The notes under the pieces are model-generated. The model had not been told where the DNA came from. It did not search any database and saw nothing but the letters and a program-made list of their open reading frames with translations. Positions 39,852-48,878 of a DNA stretch of 64,000 bases are shown here, piece after piece (within the stretch, counting starts at the first letter, position 1; each line of letters opens with the position of its first letter). Source of the stretch: Saccharothrix ecbatanensis (GTDB lineage: Bacteria; Actinomycetota; Actinomycetes; Mycobacteriales; Pseudonocardiaceae); the NCBI RefSeq assembly GCF_014205015.1, contig NZ_JACHMO010000001.1, positions 4,960,001-5,024,000 on the forward strand. Reading direction: 5' to 3'. The position numbers and the translations under genes are program-made.

Positions 39852-40496
39852 ATGAATGCCGAATTTCACGACAAGATCGCACTGGTCACGGGAGCCTGCA
39901 CGCCGCTCGGCGTCGAACTGGTCGAGTCGCTGGCCGGGCAAGGGGCGCTGGTGGCGGCCGTGGACAGCGACGGAGCCGGGCTCGCGGGCCTGGTGGAACG
40001 GCTGCACGGCGAGGGTTTGAGGATCGCCGGGCGGCAGATCGACGTGACGTCGAGCGCCGCCGTCGACGCGTTGGTCGACCAGGTCGAACGCGAGTTCGGC
40101 CCGATCGACGCGTTGGTGACCACGGCGGGCGCGTTGCGCCCGGGTCCGGCGCTGTCGGTCACCGACGAGGATTGGGCGCACAGTTTCGCGGTCAACGTGG
40201 ACGGCGTGTTCAACGTCTCGCGGGCGGTGGCGTCGCGGATGGTCGGGCGCGGTCGCGGGACGATCGTGATGGTGCCCGTGCAGGCGGTCGCGGTGCCCCG
40301 GTCGGGGATCGCGGCGTACTCGGCGTCACGGGCGGCCGCGGTGGCGTACATCGAGTGCCTGGCCGTTGAGGTCGCGGCGCACGGGGTGCACTGCGCGGTC
40401 GTCGCGACGGCGGACATGTCGGAGGTGGCCGACGAGGTCCGGTTTCTGATCTCCGACACGGTGCCGGACTCGATGTCGGACCCGGTCGGCGCCTGA
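39852..40496 (+). CDS. Degenerate short-chain dehydrogenase (EntA/DhbA-like), probable pseudoenzyme
   Basis: The 214-residue protein is clearly of the SDR fold and closest in pattern to 2,3-dihydroxybenzoate dehydrogenase: TDEDWAHSFAVNVDGVFNVS and SGIAAYSASRAAAVAY. Catalytic features are altered. The coenzyme loop is TGACTPLGV instead of TGxxxGxG, NNAG is TTAG, the region that should carry the catalytic Ser reads VMVPVQAVAV, and the YxxxK motif is YSASR (Lys replaced by Arg). About 40 residues that normally follow the conserved NVVSPG segment are missing (here VVATADMSEVADEVRFLIS), and the C-terminus runs into a repeat. It is expressed alone, opposite the LAL regulator. Confidence 0.75.
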   Translation: MNAEFHDKIALVTGACTPLGVELVESLAGQGALVAAVDSDGAGLAGLVERLHGEGLRIAGRQIDVTSSAAVDALVDQVEREFGPIDALVTTAGALRPGPALSVTDEDWAHSFAVNVDGVFNVSRAVASRMVGRGRGTIVMVPVQAVAVPRSGIAAYSASRAAAVAYIECLAVEVAAHGVHCAVVATADMSEVADEVRFLISDTVPDSMSDPVGA

Positions 40497-40576
40497 TCGG
40501 GTCGGACGCGGTCGGCGCCTGATCGGGTCGGACGTGGTCGGGGCCTGATGGCGTCGGACGTGGTCGGGGCCTGAGG
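40475..40576 (+). repeat. 26-bp tandem array overlapping the SDR stop codon, about four copies
   Basis: Units at 40475-40500, 40501-40526, 40527-40552 and 40553-40576 share GTCGGACGCGGTCGGCGCCT followed by GATCGG. The TGA at 40494-40496 in the first unit is the real stop codon. The array fills almost the whole space up to the convergent LAL gene, whose stop is at 40593. Confidence 0.95.
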
Positions 40577-40592
40577 ACGGCGCGCGGGCAGG

Positions 40593-43052
40593 TCAGACCG
40601 TCGAGGTCTCGGCGGTCTGCTGCTCGTGCGCCCACCTCGCCAACTCCACCCGTGAGCTGATGCCGAGCTTCTTGAAGATGCCGCGCAGGTGGTAGTTCAC
40701 CGTGTGCGGTGACAGGTACAGCTGCCTGGCCACCTGCCGGTTGGTCATCCCGGCGCCCACCAGCCGGGCGATGTCCCGTTCCGGCCCGGACAGCCGCCGC
40801 CACTCCACGCCGGTCGCCCCGTTCACGTCGGGCCACCCGCGCAACCGGGCCACCTCGCCATCCGCGCCCATCCGCTCGAAGATCCGCAACGCCCGCGTCG
40901 TGTGCGCCGCCGCGCGGTCCGCCTCCCCCGCCTCGGCGAGCAGCGCGGCCAGGTCCTCGTTCGCGTTCGCCCTGGCCCACGGGTGGCGGTGCCGACCGGC
41001 CGCCGCCAGCAACTGCGCCGCGTCGCCCTCCAGCAACGCCCGCGCGTGACCCGCGGCGACCGACACCGCCGCGAAACCGGGGTTGTCGGCCGCCAGCCGC
41101 TCGGCCGCGCCGACGACGTCACCGGCCAGGTCCCGGTCGCCGACCGCCGACGCCTGCCGCACCAGCCACGGCGCGGCGCCCGGCTCGTCCACGAGCATCC
41201 GGCGGGCGACGACGGCGTCGGCGATCCGCCCGCGGGCCAGTTCGGCGACCCGGTCCGGCCCGCCCTCCGCGTGCGCCAGCAGCAGTTCGACCCAGTCGTA
41301 CTGGCCGGAGTGCAGCACCGCCTCGCCCGCCGCCAGGTCGGCCCGGTACCGGCGCACGTGCTCGGCCGCCGCCGCGATCTCGCCCCGCTGCAACGCCACC
41401 GTCGCGAGCACGGTCGACGCGAACGGCACCAGGATGCGCAGACCGCGGTCACGGGCGGTGCACAGGCCCTCGTCCGCGGCGGCCGCCGCAGGAGCCAGTT
41501 GGCCGGCCTGGGTGAGCACCCTGGCGCGGGCGATCTTCCGGGCGGTCGGCGCGCCCGCCGTCACCGCCTCGTCATCGTCCTCGGGGCTTTCCCGCACCAG
41601 GCGTTCCGCCTGTTCGAACTCGCCGAGCGCCGACAGCTTCATCGCGTGCGACACCGCGGCCTGCGACTGCCACCACGCGGTGGGCCGGTCCGCCTCCCAC
41701 CGGGTCGACTCACGGCCCCAGTACACGGCCTCGGCGAAGTTCCCGTCGCTCCACTCCAGGCACGAGTGGACGGTCGCGGCCATCACCACGTCGGCGTCGC
41801 TCGGCTCCCGTTCGCGGGCCGTCAGCACGGTCATCGCCCGCGCGCCCGCCGGGACGCCGGTGGCGAAGTACAGCGACAGCAGCCGCCCCGCCGCCGCCAG
41901 CCGGCGCAGCGGTTCGGGCGCGCCCTCCGCGTTCACCGCGTGCTCCATCTCGGACGCCGCGTCGGCGGGCCGTCCGTCGGCCAGCAGGATGCCGCCCAGC
42001 ACGACGTGCAGCTCGGCGACGGCGCCGGCGGGCGCGTCCTGCGCCAGGCTCTCCCGGGCCAGCGCGATGGCGGAGCCGAGCCGGCCGTTCACGGCCAACT
42101 TGCGGACTTCGTGCACGGCGTCCGTGCCCGGGACTCCGGCCGGCTCGTCCTCGTCGGGGGCGCGCAGAACGGCGGTGTCGTGCCGCAGGGCGTGCCGCAC
42201 CGATTCCGGCATGGACTCCACCACGGCCCGCCAGACCAAGTCGGAGACGAACTCCAGGCGTTCGTCGATTCGCACCACCAAGCCGGAAGCGAGCACTTCG
42301 TCCGCCACCGGACGTAAGGCGTCCTCGGTTTCACCCGTTCTTGTGACCACTTCGCGCGGCGAAAATGCCCGGCCGATCACGGCGGCGACTCGCAACAGCC
42401 GGGCGGCTTCGGCGGACAGCGCGTCCACCTGACCGCGCACCAGCTCGCTCACCCGGCGCGGCAGCCAGCCGCCGCGCAGCCGGGCCACGCCGCCGTCCAC
42501 CTCCAGTTGACCTTCCTCGCGCAGCCCGGTGATCAGCTCGCCGGCCAGGTGCGGGTCACCGCCCGCGGTGGCGATCAACGAGGCCAGGTCGGGGTGCGGG
42601 GTGGCGCCCAGGAGGGTGGTGGTCATCAGCCCGATCACGTCGTCGCCTACCGGGCCGAGCTCGAGCACGCAGCCGTGCTCGGCCAGGGCGTTCCGCACTT
42701 CCGGACCCGCGTATGCGCTGGTCAACGTCAGTAGCGCGGTGATCCGCCGTTCCCGCAGCCGGGGCAGCAAAGCGAGCAGGGCGGCCGGGTCGCGGTGCGC
42801 CTGGTCGACCGCGATCAGCGTGCCGCTGTCGGCGCGGTCGAGCGCGCGGGCCACGTCGGCGGACGCGGCGAAGTGCTCACCGCAGGCCAGGACGACTGTG
42901 TAGCCGAGGTCGCGGGCGGCGGCGACCGCCTCGTGCAGCAGGAGCGATTTGCCGCAGCACGGCGGCGCGTCGATGGCCAGCAGGCCACCGGGTGCGGACA
43001 GGAAGCGAAGAACCGAAGCCCATTCACGATTCCGGCCGTGCAATTTCGACAC
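40593..43052 (-). CDS. LuxR-family transcriptional regulator, large ATP-binding (LAL) type
   Basis: This 819-residue regulator has an N-terminal AAA ATPase (Walker A region APPCCGKSLLLHEA, about 29; TLIAVDQAHRDPAALL near 78 as Walker B), a long helical TPR-like middle and a C-terminal LuxR helix-turn-helix (LSGPERDIARLVGAGMTNRQ, then LYLSPHTVNYHLRGIFKKLG, about 750-805). LAL proteins often activate antibiotic or siderophore clusters. Walker A starts with Ala instead of the usual Gly. A TTA codon occurs at 42315-42317. GTG 43052 is the start. No biosynthetic cluster is seen nearby, so its targets may be distant. Confidence 0.9.
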   Translation of the reverse strand: MSKLHGRNREWASVLRFLSAPGGLLAIDAPPCCGKSLLLHEAVAAARDLGYTVVLACGEHFAASADVARALDRADSGTLIAVDQAHRDPAALLALLPRLRERRITALLTLTSAYAGPEVRNALAEHGCVLELGPVGDDVIGLMTTTLLGATPHPDLASLIATAGGDPHLAGELITGLREEGQLEVDGGVARLRGGWLPRRVSELVRGQVDALSAEAARLLRVAAVIGRAFSPREVVTRTGETEDALRPVADEVLASGLVVRIDERLEFVSDLVWRAVVESMPESVRHALRHDTAVLRAPDEDEPAGVPGTDAVHEVRKLAVNGRLGSAIALARESLAQDAPAGAVAELHVVLGGILLADGRPADAASEMEHAVNAEGAPEPLRRLAAAGRLLSLYFATGVPAGARAMTVLTAREREPSDADVVMAATVHSCLEWSDGNFAEAVYWGRESTRWEADRPTAWWQSQAAVSHAMKLSALGEFEQAERLVRESPEDDDEAVTAGAPTARKIARARVLTQAGQLAPAAAAADEGLCTARDRGLRILVPFASTVLATVALQRGEIAAAAEHVRRYRADLAAGEAVLHSGQYDWVELLLAHAEGGPDRVAELARGRIADAVVARRMLVDEPGAAPWLVRQASAVGDRDLAGDVVGAAERLAADNPGFAAVSVAAGHARALLEGDAAQLLAAAGRHRHPWARANANEDLAALLAEAGEADRAAAHTTRALRIFERMGADGEVARLRGWPDVNGATGVEWRRLSGPERDIARLVGAGMTNRQVARQLYLSPHTVNYHLRGIFKKLGISSRVELARWAHEQQTAETSTV

Positions 43053-43088
43053 AATCCAGACTGCTACGTGTCCGGACTTACTGTCAAT

Positions 43089-43637
43089 TCAGCCGCGAGC
43101 GCCGTTCTCCCGATTTTCCCGGAATACGGCGAATGGCGCAGTCCGGTCCAGTTCCCGCAGCACCGACTCGGGATCGGACGCGAGCACCACTCCGGCGGAA
43201 CGCAGCACGGCCAGGTGACCGGGGAACGCGGGATGGGCGGCCTGGTCGTCGGACAACTGCGGCAGCACCACCATCGGCGTGCGGCGGCCCAACGCCTCGC
43301 ACAGCACCGTCAGCGCCTGGTTGTCGCCGATCCCGAGGGCGAGTTTGGCCAGCGAATTCGCCGTCGCGGGTGCGAACACCACCACGTCCGGGACCGGGTG
43401 GGGTTTCGGCTCGGTCGGCAGGCGCGAGGTCGAGCGCACCGGCAGGTCCGTCGTCGCCGCGAGTGCCACTGTCTGCGGCTCCAGCCAGCGGGCGACGGTC
43501 GGGGTCAGCGTGACGGCCAGCCGCCAGCCCTGCCCGGCCAACGGCCGCGCCAGACCGTCCACCAACCACCGCTCCACCCCGCCCGCCGCGGACGCGACCA
43601 GCCCGAGCACCGGACCGGCCGCCTCTGCTCCTGTCAC
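43089..43637 (-). CDS. Flavoprotein of the HFCD (PPC decarboxylase/EpiD-like) family
   Basis: The 182-residue protein shows GPVLGLVASAAGGVERWLVD at the N-terminus and DVVVFAPATANSLAKLALGI followed by GDNQALTVLCEAL, the PATANxxAKxAxGxxDN signature of flavin-dependent cysteine decarboxylases. Substrate is unknown; it is separate from the true coaBC gene at 55464. The GTG at 43637 is preferred because it precedes the conserved fold. The frame continues upstream through the 54-bp repeats without a stop, so a longer N-terminus made of repeats cannot be excluded. It lies upstream of the LAL gene with a 36-nt gap. Confidence 0.75.
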   Translation of the reverse strand: MTGAEAAGPVLGLVASAAGGVERWLVDGLARPLAGQGWRLAVTLTPTVARWLEPQTVALAATTDLPVRSTSRLPTEPKPHPVPDVVVFAPATANSLAKLALGIGDNQALTVLCEALGRRTPMVVLPQLSDDQAAHPAFPGHLAVLRSAGVVLASDPESVLRELDRTAPFAVFRENRENGARG

Positions 43638-43654
43638 ACCGCCCCCGTCATCCC

Positions 43655-43816
43655 GCCCCGCCAACACCGCTCCGCCACCCAGCCCGCCAACCCTGCCGCC
43701 GTCATGCGGCCCCACCAACGCGGCCCCGCCACCCAGCCCGCCAACCCTGCCGCCGTCATGCGGCCCCACCAACGCGGCCCCGTCGCGCAGCCCGTCAACC
43801 CGGCCCCGTCCGCGCG
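43655..43816 (-). repeat. 54-bp tandem array between rsmB and the flavoprotein gene, three copies
   Basis: Units 43655-43708 and 43709-43762 are nearly identical and 43763-43816 is diverged. The shared core includes CCACCCAGCCCGCCAACCCT and GCCGCCGTCATGCG. The unit length is a multiple of three and stays in frame with the flavoprotein gene. The array begins about 20 nt downstream of the rsmB stop. Confidence 0.9.
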
Positions 43817-43835
43817 GCCCGTCACTTGGCGACCG

Positions 43836-45266
43836 TCAGGCGGGCCGCTGGAGCATCGCGCAGAACATCGCGTCCGTGCCGTGCTTGTGCGGCCACAGCT
43901 GCACCTGCGGGCCGTCACCCAGGTCAGGCACACCGGGGAAGTACTCGCGGGCGTCCAGCCAGGTCGCCCCGGTCCGGCGGGCCACGTCGGCGACCACGCC
44001 CACCGTCTCGGACAAGTGCGGCGTGCACACCACGTACGCCACCACCCCACCCGGCCTGACCAGCGTCAACGCCGCGGTCAGCAGCTCGCGCTGCAACCGG
44101 GCCAGCGGCGCGACGTCCGACGGCTGCCGACGCCACCGCGCCTCCGGCCGCCGACGCAAGGCACCCAGCCCGGTGCACGGCGCGTCCACCAGCACCCGGT
44201 CGAACGAGCCCTCGGCCAGGCCCGACTCCCGACCGTCGGCCACGTGCACGGTCATCGGCACGTCACCCGCCGCCTTGCGGATCAGGTCCGCCCGGTGCGG
44301 CGCCTTCTCCACCGCGTCCAACGACGCGCCGGACAGCGACGCCAGCGAGCCCAGCATCACCGCCTTGCCGCCGGGACCGGCGCACAAGTCGAGCCACCGC
44401 TCGTCCGAACCCTCCAGCGGCACCCGCGTCAACGCCACCGCGCACAGCTGGCTGCCCTCGTCCTGCACCGTCGCCAGCCGCTCGCGCACCGGGTCCAGAT
44501 CGCCCGGATCACCCGAGCCGGTGTCCAGGTGCACCCCGTACGGCGAGTACGGCGCGACCTCGCCACCGGTCATCGCGGCCAGCTCGTCCGAGCTGCACTG
44601 ACCGGGCCGGGCGGCCAGGTGCACGGCCGGGCGCATGTCGTCGGCGGCCAGCGCGTCGCGCAACGGCTCACCGCGACTGCCCAGGGCCTCGGCGAACGCC
44701 TGCGCGATCCACCTCGGGTGGGCGTGGGCCATGGCCAGGTAGCCGATCGGGTCGGCGTCCTCGTCGGGCGCGACCTCCTCCACCCAGCCAGCCTCGTCCT
44801 GCCCGGTGACGCGGCGCAGCACCGCGTTGGCGAAACCGGCCGCGCCCGAACCGCGGTCGGCGCGCACCAGGTCCACCGTGGAGGCGACCGCGGCGTGCGC
44901 CGGGATCCGGGTGCGCAGCAGCTGGTAGGCGCCCAGCCGCAGCGCGTCCAGCACCGCGCCGTCCACTTCGGACAGCGGACGGTCGGCGCACGCGGTGAGC
45001 ACGGCGTCCAGCAGGCCCTGCGCGCGCAACGAGCCGTACGTCAACTCGGTGGCGAGGGCCGCGTCACGTCCGGTGATCTTGCGTTCCCGCAGGATGCCGG
45101 GCAACACGAGGTTCGCGTAGGCGTCCCGCTGGCGGACCGCCCGCAGCGTGTCCAACGCGGCCTGCCGCGCCGGGTCGCCCACGGGCGGGCGGGGCGGGGT
45201 GCCGGTGCGTCCGCGCGGCGGGTGTGCCCGCTCCGGTCGGGACGGCCGGGAAGACCTCTGGGTCAT
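43836..45266 (-). CDS. rsmB: 16S rRNA (cytosine-C5)-methyltransferase RsmB (Fmu/Sun)
   Basis: This enzyme methylates C967-type cytosine in 16S rRNA. The 476-residue protein has an N-terminal basic, Pro-rich extension (about 30 residues), a NusB-like RNA-binding domain ([30 protein letters not shown]), and a Rossmann methyltransferase domain ([37 protein letters not shown] with the release Cys, and [18 protein letters not shown] where the nucleophile Cys motif TCS is replaced by VCT). The start overlaps the fmt stop by 4 nt, the conserved fmt-rsmB arrangement. Confidence 0.94.
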   Translation of the reverse strand: MTQRSSRPSRPERAHPPRGRTGTPPRPPVGDPARQAALDTLRAVRQRDAYANLVLPGILRERKITGRDAALATELTYGSLRAQGLLDAVLTACADRPLSEVDGAVLDALRLGAYQLLRTRIPAHAAVASTVDLVRADRGSGAAGFANAVLRRVTGQDEAGWVEEVAPDEDADPIGYLAMAHAHPRWIAQAFAEALGSRGEPLRDALAADDMRPAVHLAARPGQCSSDELAAMTGGEVAPYSPYGVHLDTGSGDPGDLDPVRERLATVQDEGSQLCAVALTRVPLEGSDERWLDLCAGPGGKAVMLGSLASLSGASLDAVEKAPHRADLIRKAAGDVPMTVHVADGRESGLAEGSFDRVLVDAPCTGLGALRRRPEARWRRQPSDVAPLARLQRELLTAALTLVRPGGVVAYVVCTPHLSETVGVVADVARRTGATWLDAREYFPGVPDLGDGPQVQLWPHKHGTDAMFCAMLQRPA

Positions 45267-46192
45267 GAAATCCGCTCCCCCGCCTCGATCCGGGCGCCGC
45301 GCGCCCAGTCTGCCGCCGACATCCGCTTCTTGCCCTGCGCCTGCACGTCGCCGAGTTCCACCGGGTCGGTGGCCGTGCCGACGAGCACGCGTTTGCGCTC
45401 CACCCTGATCTCGCCGGGCGGCAGCGGTTCGTCCGACTCGACCGGGACCACCGGGCCGAGCTTGATCCGTTCACCGCGGAACTCCGCCCACGCGCCCGGG
45501 TCCGGCGTGACCGCGCGGGCCACCCGGTCGAGGGCGGCGGCGGGCGTGCCGAAGTCCAGCCGGGCGTCGTCCACGCTCACCTTCGGCGCGTAGCTCACGC
45601 CCTGGTCGGGCTGCTCCACCGCGCGCAGCGTGCCGTCCGCGACACCGTCCACAGTAGACAGCAGCAGCTTGGCGCCGGACTCGGCGAGCCGGCCCAGCAG
45701 TTCGCCGGCCGTGTCCCGCTCGCGCACCTGCTCGGTCACCACGCCGTACACCGGGCCCGCGTCCAGCTCCTTGACGATGCGGAACGTGGTCGCGCCGGTG
45801 ATGTCGTCGCCGTGCCGCACGGCCGCCTGCACGGGCGCCGCGCCACGCCAGGCGGGCAGCACCGAGAAGTGCAGGTTCACCCAGCCGTGCTTCGGGATGC
45901 CCAGCGTGGACTCGGGCAGCAACGCGCCGTAGGCCACCACCGGGCACAGGTCGGGCTCCAGCTCGGCCAGCCGCGCCCGGAACGCCGGGTCGCCCGCCTT
46001 GGCCGGCGCCAGCACCTCGATGCCGTGCTCGTCCGCCAACGCCGCGACCGGCGACCGTTCGACCCGGCGACCGCGACCGGCCGGCGCGTCCGGCCTGGTG
46101 ACGACCGCGACCACCTCGTGCCGGTCGGAATCCAGCAGCGCCCTCAACGACGGGAGGGCGACCTCGGGCGTGCCCGCGAAGACCAGGCGCAT
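45263..46192 (-). CDS. fmt: Methionyl-tRNA formyltransferase
   Basis: This enzyme formylates initiator Met-tRNA using 10-formyl-tetrahydrofolate. The 309-residue protein starts [16 protein letters not shown]. The catalytic region is [20 protein letters not shown] (about 104-124, His within it), with the conserved [15 protein letters not shown]. The C-terminal domain binds tRNA. The start is an ATG at 46192, with a palindrome and a terminator-like hairpin between it and the def gene. It is coupled to rsmB. Confidence 0.96.
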   Translation of the reverse strand: MRLVFAGTPEVALPSLRALLDSDRHEVVAVVTRPDAPAGRGRRVERSPVAALADEHGIEVLAPAKAGDPAFRARLAELEPDLCPVVAYGALLPESTLGIPKHGWVNLHFSVLPAWRGAAPVQAAVRHGDDITGATTFRIVKELDAGPVYGVVTEQVRERDTAGELLGRLAESGAKLLLSTVDGVADGTLRAVEQPDQGVSYAPKVSVDDARLDFGTPAAALDRVARAVTPDPGAWAEFRGERIKLGPVVPVESDEPLPPGEIRVERKRVLVGTATDPVELGDVQAQGKKRMSAADWARGARIEAGERIS

Positions 46193-46274
46193 GTCAGAGC
46201 CCTCCGGACGGCACGTGAGGGCTTGGTCGAGACGGCCGGGTTTCTTGGACGAACACGCACTCTCCTCGCATCTT

Positions 46275-46288
46275 CTGCGGATCCGCAG
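46275..46288. promoter_or_regulatory. 14-bp perfect palindrome upstream of fmt
   Basis: CTGCGGATCCGCAG at 46275-46288 is a perfect palindrome 83 nt before the fmt ATG, in the 164-bp def-fmt gap. It could be an operator or a small hairpin; the binding factor is unknown. Confidence 0.3.
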
Positions 46289-46307
46289 ACCGCAAGTCTA
46301 GGAGAGT

Positions 46308-46329
46308 GCCCGCGAGCCGGCTCGCGGGC
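46308..46329 (-). terminator. 22-nt palindromic hairpin downstream of def
   Basis: GCCCGCGAGCCGGCTCGCGG plus GC at 46308-46329 is fully self-complementary and can fold into a 9-10 bp stem, 27 nt after the def stop on the minus strand. It probably separates def transcription from fmt-rsmB. Confidence 0.6.
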
Positions 46330-46356
46330 GAGCCGTCGTGCGCCGAACAGCGGCCT

Positions 46357-46899
46357 TTAAGCACCGAAGAGGGGGTGCGGTGACTGCTTGATCGCCGGCA
46401 CGCCGCCGTCGAACCACGACTGCTGCCGGATGGCCTTCATGGCCTCCTTGCGGGTCGCGTCGTCCAGCCGGTCCACGAACAGCACGCCGTCCAGGTGGTC
46501 GGTCTCGTGCTGCACGCAGCGCGCCAGCAGGTCCGAACCCTCGACCTCGACCGGCTCGCCGTGCATGTTCCAGCCCTTGGCCACGACGTGCAGGTGCCGG
46601 CGGCAGTCCCAGGACATGCCGGGGATCGACAGGCAGCCCTCCGGACCTTCCTGGTACTCGTCGCCGACCACGTCGAACGTCGGGTTCACCAGGTGCCCGG
46701 CGAACCCGTCGCAGTGGTAGGTGAACACGCGCAGGCCGACACCCAGCTGGGGCGCCGCGAGCCCGGCGCCACCGGCCTCGCTCATCGTGTCCCACAGGTC
46801 CTTGACCAGCTTGCGCAGCTCCGCGTCGAAGTCGGTGACCTCGACGGCGGGCGTCCGCAGCACCGGGTCGCCGAACAGCCGGATCGGTTGGACGGTCAC
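46357..46899 (-). CDS. def: Peptide deformylase
   Basis: This enzyme removes the N-formyl group from nascent proteins, the reverse of the Fmt modification. The 180-residue metalloenzyme has all three motifs: GAGLAAPQLG (about 45), EGCLSIPG (about 92, Cys ligand) and HETDHLDGVLF (about 134, two His ligands and catalytic Glu). The GTG at 46899 is favoured because GAGGAG is 5 nt upstream; a GTG two codons earlier overlaps that site. It is followed by its own terminator. Confidence 0.95.
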   Translation of the reverse strand: MTVQPIRLFGDPVLRTPAVEVTDFDAELRKLVKDLWDTMSEAGGAGLAAPQLGVGLRVFTYHCDGFAGHLVNPTFDVVGDEYQEGPEGCLSIPGMSWDCRRHLHVVAKGWNMHGEPVEVEGSDLLARCVQHETDHLDGVLFVDRLDDATRKEAMKAIRQQSWFDGGVPAIKQSPHPLFGA

Positions 46900-47043
46900 G
46901 CGCACTCCTCGCAGCCTGGGAAGGACCAGTCTACGAAAAGGCGTTCAGTGCTCCAGGTCACGGCCGCCCGGTAGCGTCCCGATCCCACTCCCCCGGGCTG
47001 AAATCGACTGCAACGCCGGGGGTGCGTGCGGCTACCTATTGTC

Positions 47044-47619
47044 ATGACTGCTGCGACAACGGGACGGCAGGGGGCAGTGCCGGTGCCGGACAGCGACGCG
47101 GAACTGTGGGCGCGCGGGGACAAGGCCGCGTTCGCCACGCTGTTCGACCGGCACGCCGAGGCGGTGTGGAACCACGCCTACCGGTTGACCGCGTCGTGGT
47201 CGCTCGCCGAGGACCTGACCTCCGCCACCTTCCTGGCCGCGTGGCGCCGCCGGGCCGACATCACCCTGGTCCGCGACAGCGCGCTGCCGTGGCTCTACAC
47301 GGTGGCGGGCAACCTCGCGCGCACCGAGTTCCGCCGCCTCGGCCGGTTCAGACGCGCGTTACGGCGGGTGGTCGACGACGACGTGGCGCCCGATCACGCC
47401 GAACGCGTCATCGCGGCGGTCGACGACGACCGGGCGTTGCGCCGGGTGCTCGCCGTCGTGGGTTCCCTGCCCAAGGCCGAACGGGAGGCCGTGGAGCTGT
47501 GCCTGCTGGGCGAGCTGTCCACGGCCGAAGCCGCCGAAGTGCTCGGCGTCGCCGAGGTGAGCGTGCGCTCGCGGATCTCGCGAGCCCGTGCCCGACTGCG
47601 TGCTGTGGAGGAGCGATGA
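47044..47619 (+). CDS. ECF-type RNA polymerase sigma factor
   Basis: The 191-residue protein has sigma region 2 (FATLFDRHAEAVWNHAYRL, AEDLTSATFLAAWRR) and region 4 (LPKAEREAVELCLLGELSTA, then VAEVSVRSRISRARARLR). It contains a TTA codon at 47359-47361. The ATG at 47044 lacks a ribosome site; an in-frame GTG at 47026 has GGGGG upstream and is the alternative start. Its stop overlaps the start of a membrane protein gene by 4 nt (ATGA), the usual position of an anti-sigma factor. Confidence 0.9.
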   Translation: MTAATTGRQGAVPVPDSDAELWARGDKAAFATLFDRHAEAVWNHAYRLTASWSLAEDLTSATFLAAWRRRADITLVRDSALPWLYTVAGNLARTEFRRLGRFRRALRRVVDDDVAPDHAERVIAAVDDDRALRRVLAVVGSLPKAEREAVELCLLGELSTAEAAEVLGVAEVSVRSRISRARARLRAVEER

Positions 47620-48827
47620 GCCAGCCGAACATGACCGCGCCGGGCCTGCCGCCACGCCGTCCCCTCCCCCCTGACGTGCGGGAACGGATGCGCCGACGAG
47701 TCTTGAGCGGCGGGGCCGTGCGCTCGCCGCTTGCCGCTGCGGCGGCCGTTGCCGTGCTGGCGGCGGGCGGGGCGATCATCGCCCAGTCCACCGGCGGCGA
47801 CATGACCGCCGTCTCGCCGCCGAGCACCACGTCCCCGGCGACCGGGTCGCACCTGCCGGACACTCCGGTCACCTCCGTCTCGCCCGGCGCGACCACGACC
47901 GACGCGGCGCGGTGCGGGCTCGGCGACGCGGACGTGCGGTTCACCCTGGGCCTGGCCGGCCGCCGGATCCTCGTGACCCGGGACGACCGGTTCTGCGAGC
48001 TCACGCACACGACGATCTCGAACAACAACCCCGAGGTCGGCCCGGTGCCGTTCGCGGGCGGCGTGGCGGCGGTGTTGTGGCGCAGCGGCAGCGGCGTGCT
48101 GATCGGCCGCGCGCCGGCCGGGACCAGCGGCGTCCGGCTGGAGTCCGGGGACCCGACCGGCACCGGACCCATGCCGGTCTCGCTGGTGGACGAGCTGTTC
48201 GTGACCCCGTACACCACCGCGGGCATGTCGGCGGACTTCACCACGCCGTCCGGACCCGTCACCGCCGGGATCGACCTCGTGGCGCTGCCCAGAGCGCAGG
48301 TGTGGGCGGCGGCGCGGGAGGAGCTGCCACCGGGCGACCCGGACGTGGCCCGATGCCTGGACCGGGCCCTGCTGGACTCGGCGCGGTGGGTGGGCGACCC
48401 GCTGAAGTGGCGCCCCGGAGCGACCTCGGGGCAGGCGCCCCACACCCGACTGGTGATCCACGACCAGGCCGGGAAGATCGCCTACTGCGAGTTCCTGCAG
48501 GACCGGCCGTTCCTCGTGGCTGAAGAGAGCGGGCCGCCGCAGCGGGGCGAGTCGTTCGAGGTCCGCTACGTGACCAGCAACGCGACCGGCCCTGGAGCCG
48601 GCGACGGGTACGTGCTGCTGGCCGGCACGGTCGACGCGGCGCGCGTGGGCGGCATGGAGATCACCACCCCCCAGGGGCGAACGGTCGCGGCCACCTTGCG
48701 GGACGGCACGTTCCTCGCCCAGGTGGACCAGCAGGACCTGTCCGCCAGGGACGCTCTCCTCGACGGCTTCCGGGTGCGCGTGCTCGACCACGGCAACCAG
48801 CCCGTCGAGACCGTCACGCTCGACTGA
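47616..48827 (+). CDS. Single-pass membrane protein coupled to the ECF sigma factor, possible anti-sigma factor
   Basis: The 403-residue protein has a short cytoplasmic N-terminus (about 40 residues, PPRRPLPPDVRERMRRRVLS), one transmembrane helix (LAAAAAVAVLAAGGAIIAQS, about 48-67), a Ser/Thr/Pro-rich stretch and a large extracytoplasmic domain with four scattered cysteines. The position and topology fit an anti-sigma factor, but no HxxxCxxC zinc motif is present, so this role is inferred only from context. The ATG at 47616 overlaps the sigma-factor stop. A terminator follows at 48834-48870. Confidence 0.75.
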   Translation: MSQPNMTAPGLPPRRPLPPDVRERMRRRVLSGGAVRSPLAAAAAVAVLAAGGAIIAQSTGGDMTAVSPPSTTSPATGSHLPDTPVTSVSPGATTTDAARCGLGDADVRFTLGLAGRRILVTRDDRFCELTHTTISNNNPEVGPVPFAGGVAAVLWRSGSGVLIGRAPAGTSGVRLESGDPTGTGPMPVSLVDELFVTPYTTAGMSADFTTPSGPVTAGIDLVALPRAQVWAAAREELPPGDPDVARCLDRALLDSARWVGDPLKWRPGATSGQAPHTRLVIHDQAGKIAYCEFLQDRPFLVAEESGPPQRGESFEVRYVTSNATGPGAGDGYVLLAGTVDAARVGGMEITTPQGRTVAATLRDGTFLAQVDQQDLSARDALLDGFRVRVLDHGNQPVETVTLD

Positions 48828-48833
48828 GACCGG

Positions 48834-48870
48834 TGTGGTCCCACCCGGTCGAGGGGTGGGTGGGACCACA
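48834..48870. terminator. 13-bp stem bidirectional terminator
   Basis: TGTGGTCCCACCC (48834-48846) and its perfect complement (48858-48870) enclose an 11-nt loop between the sigma-factor operon and the convergent gamma-glutamyltransferase gene. Confidence 0.85.
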
Positions 48871-48878
48871 TCTCCACG

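Noticed and set aside
43089..43637. A second coaBC
   Set aside because: Only the HFCD flavoprotein half is present and the synthetase domain is missing. The real coaBC is at 55464-56702 in the conserved rpoZ context.
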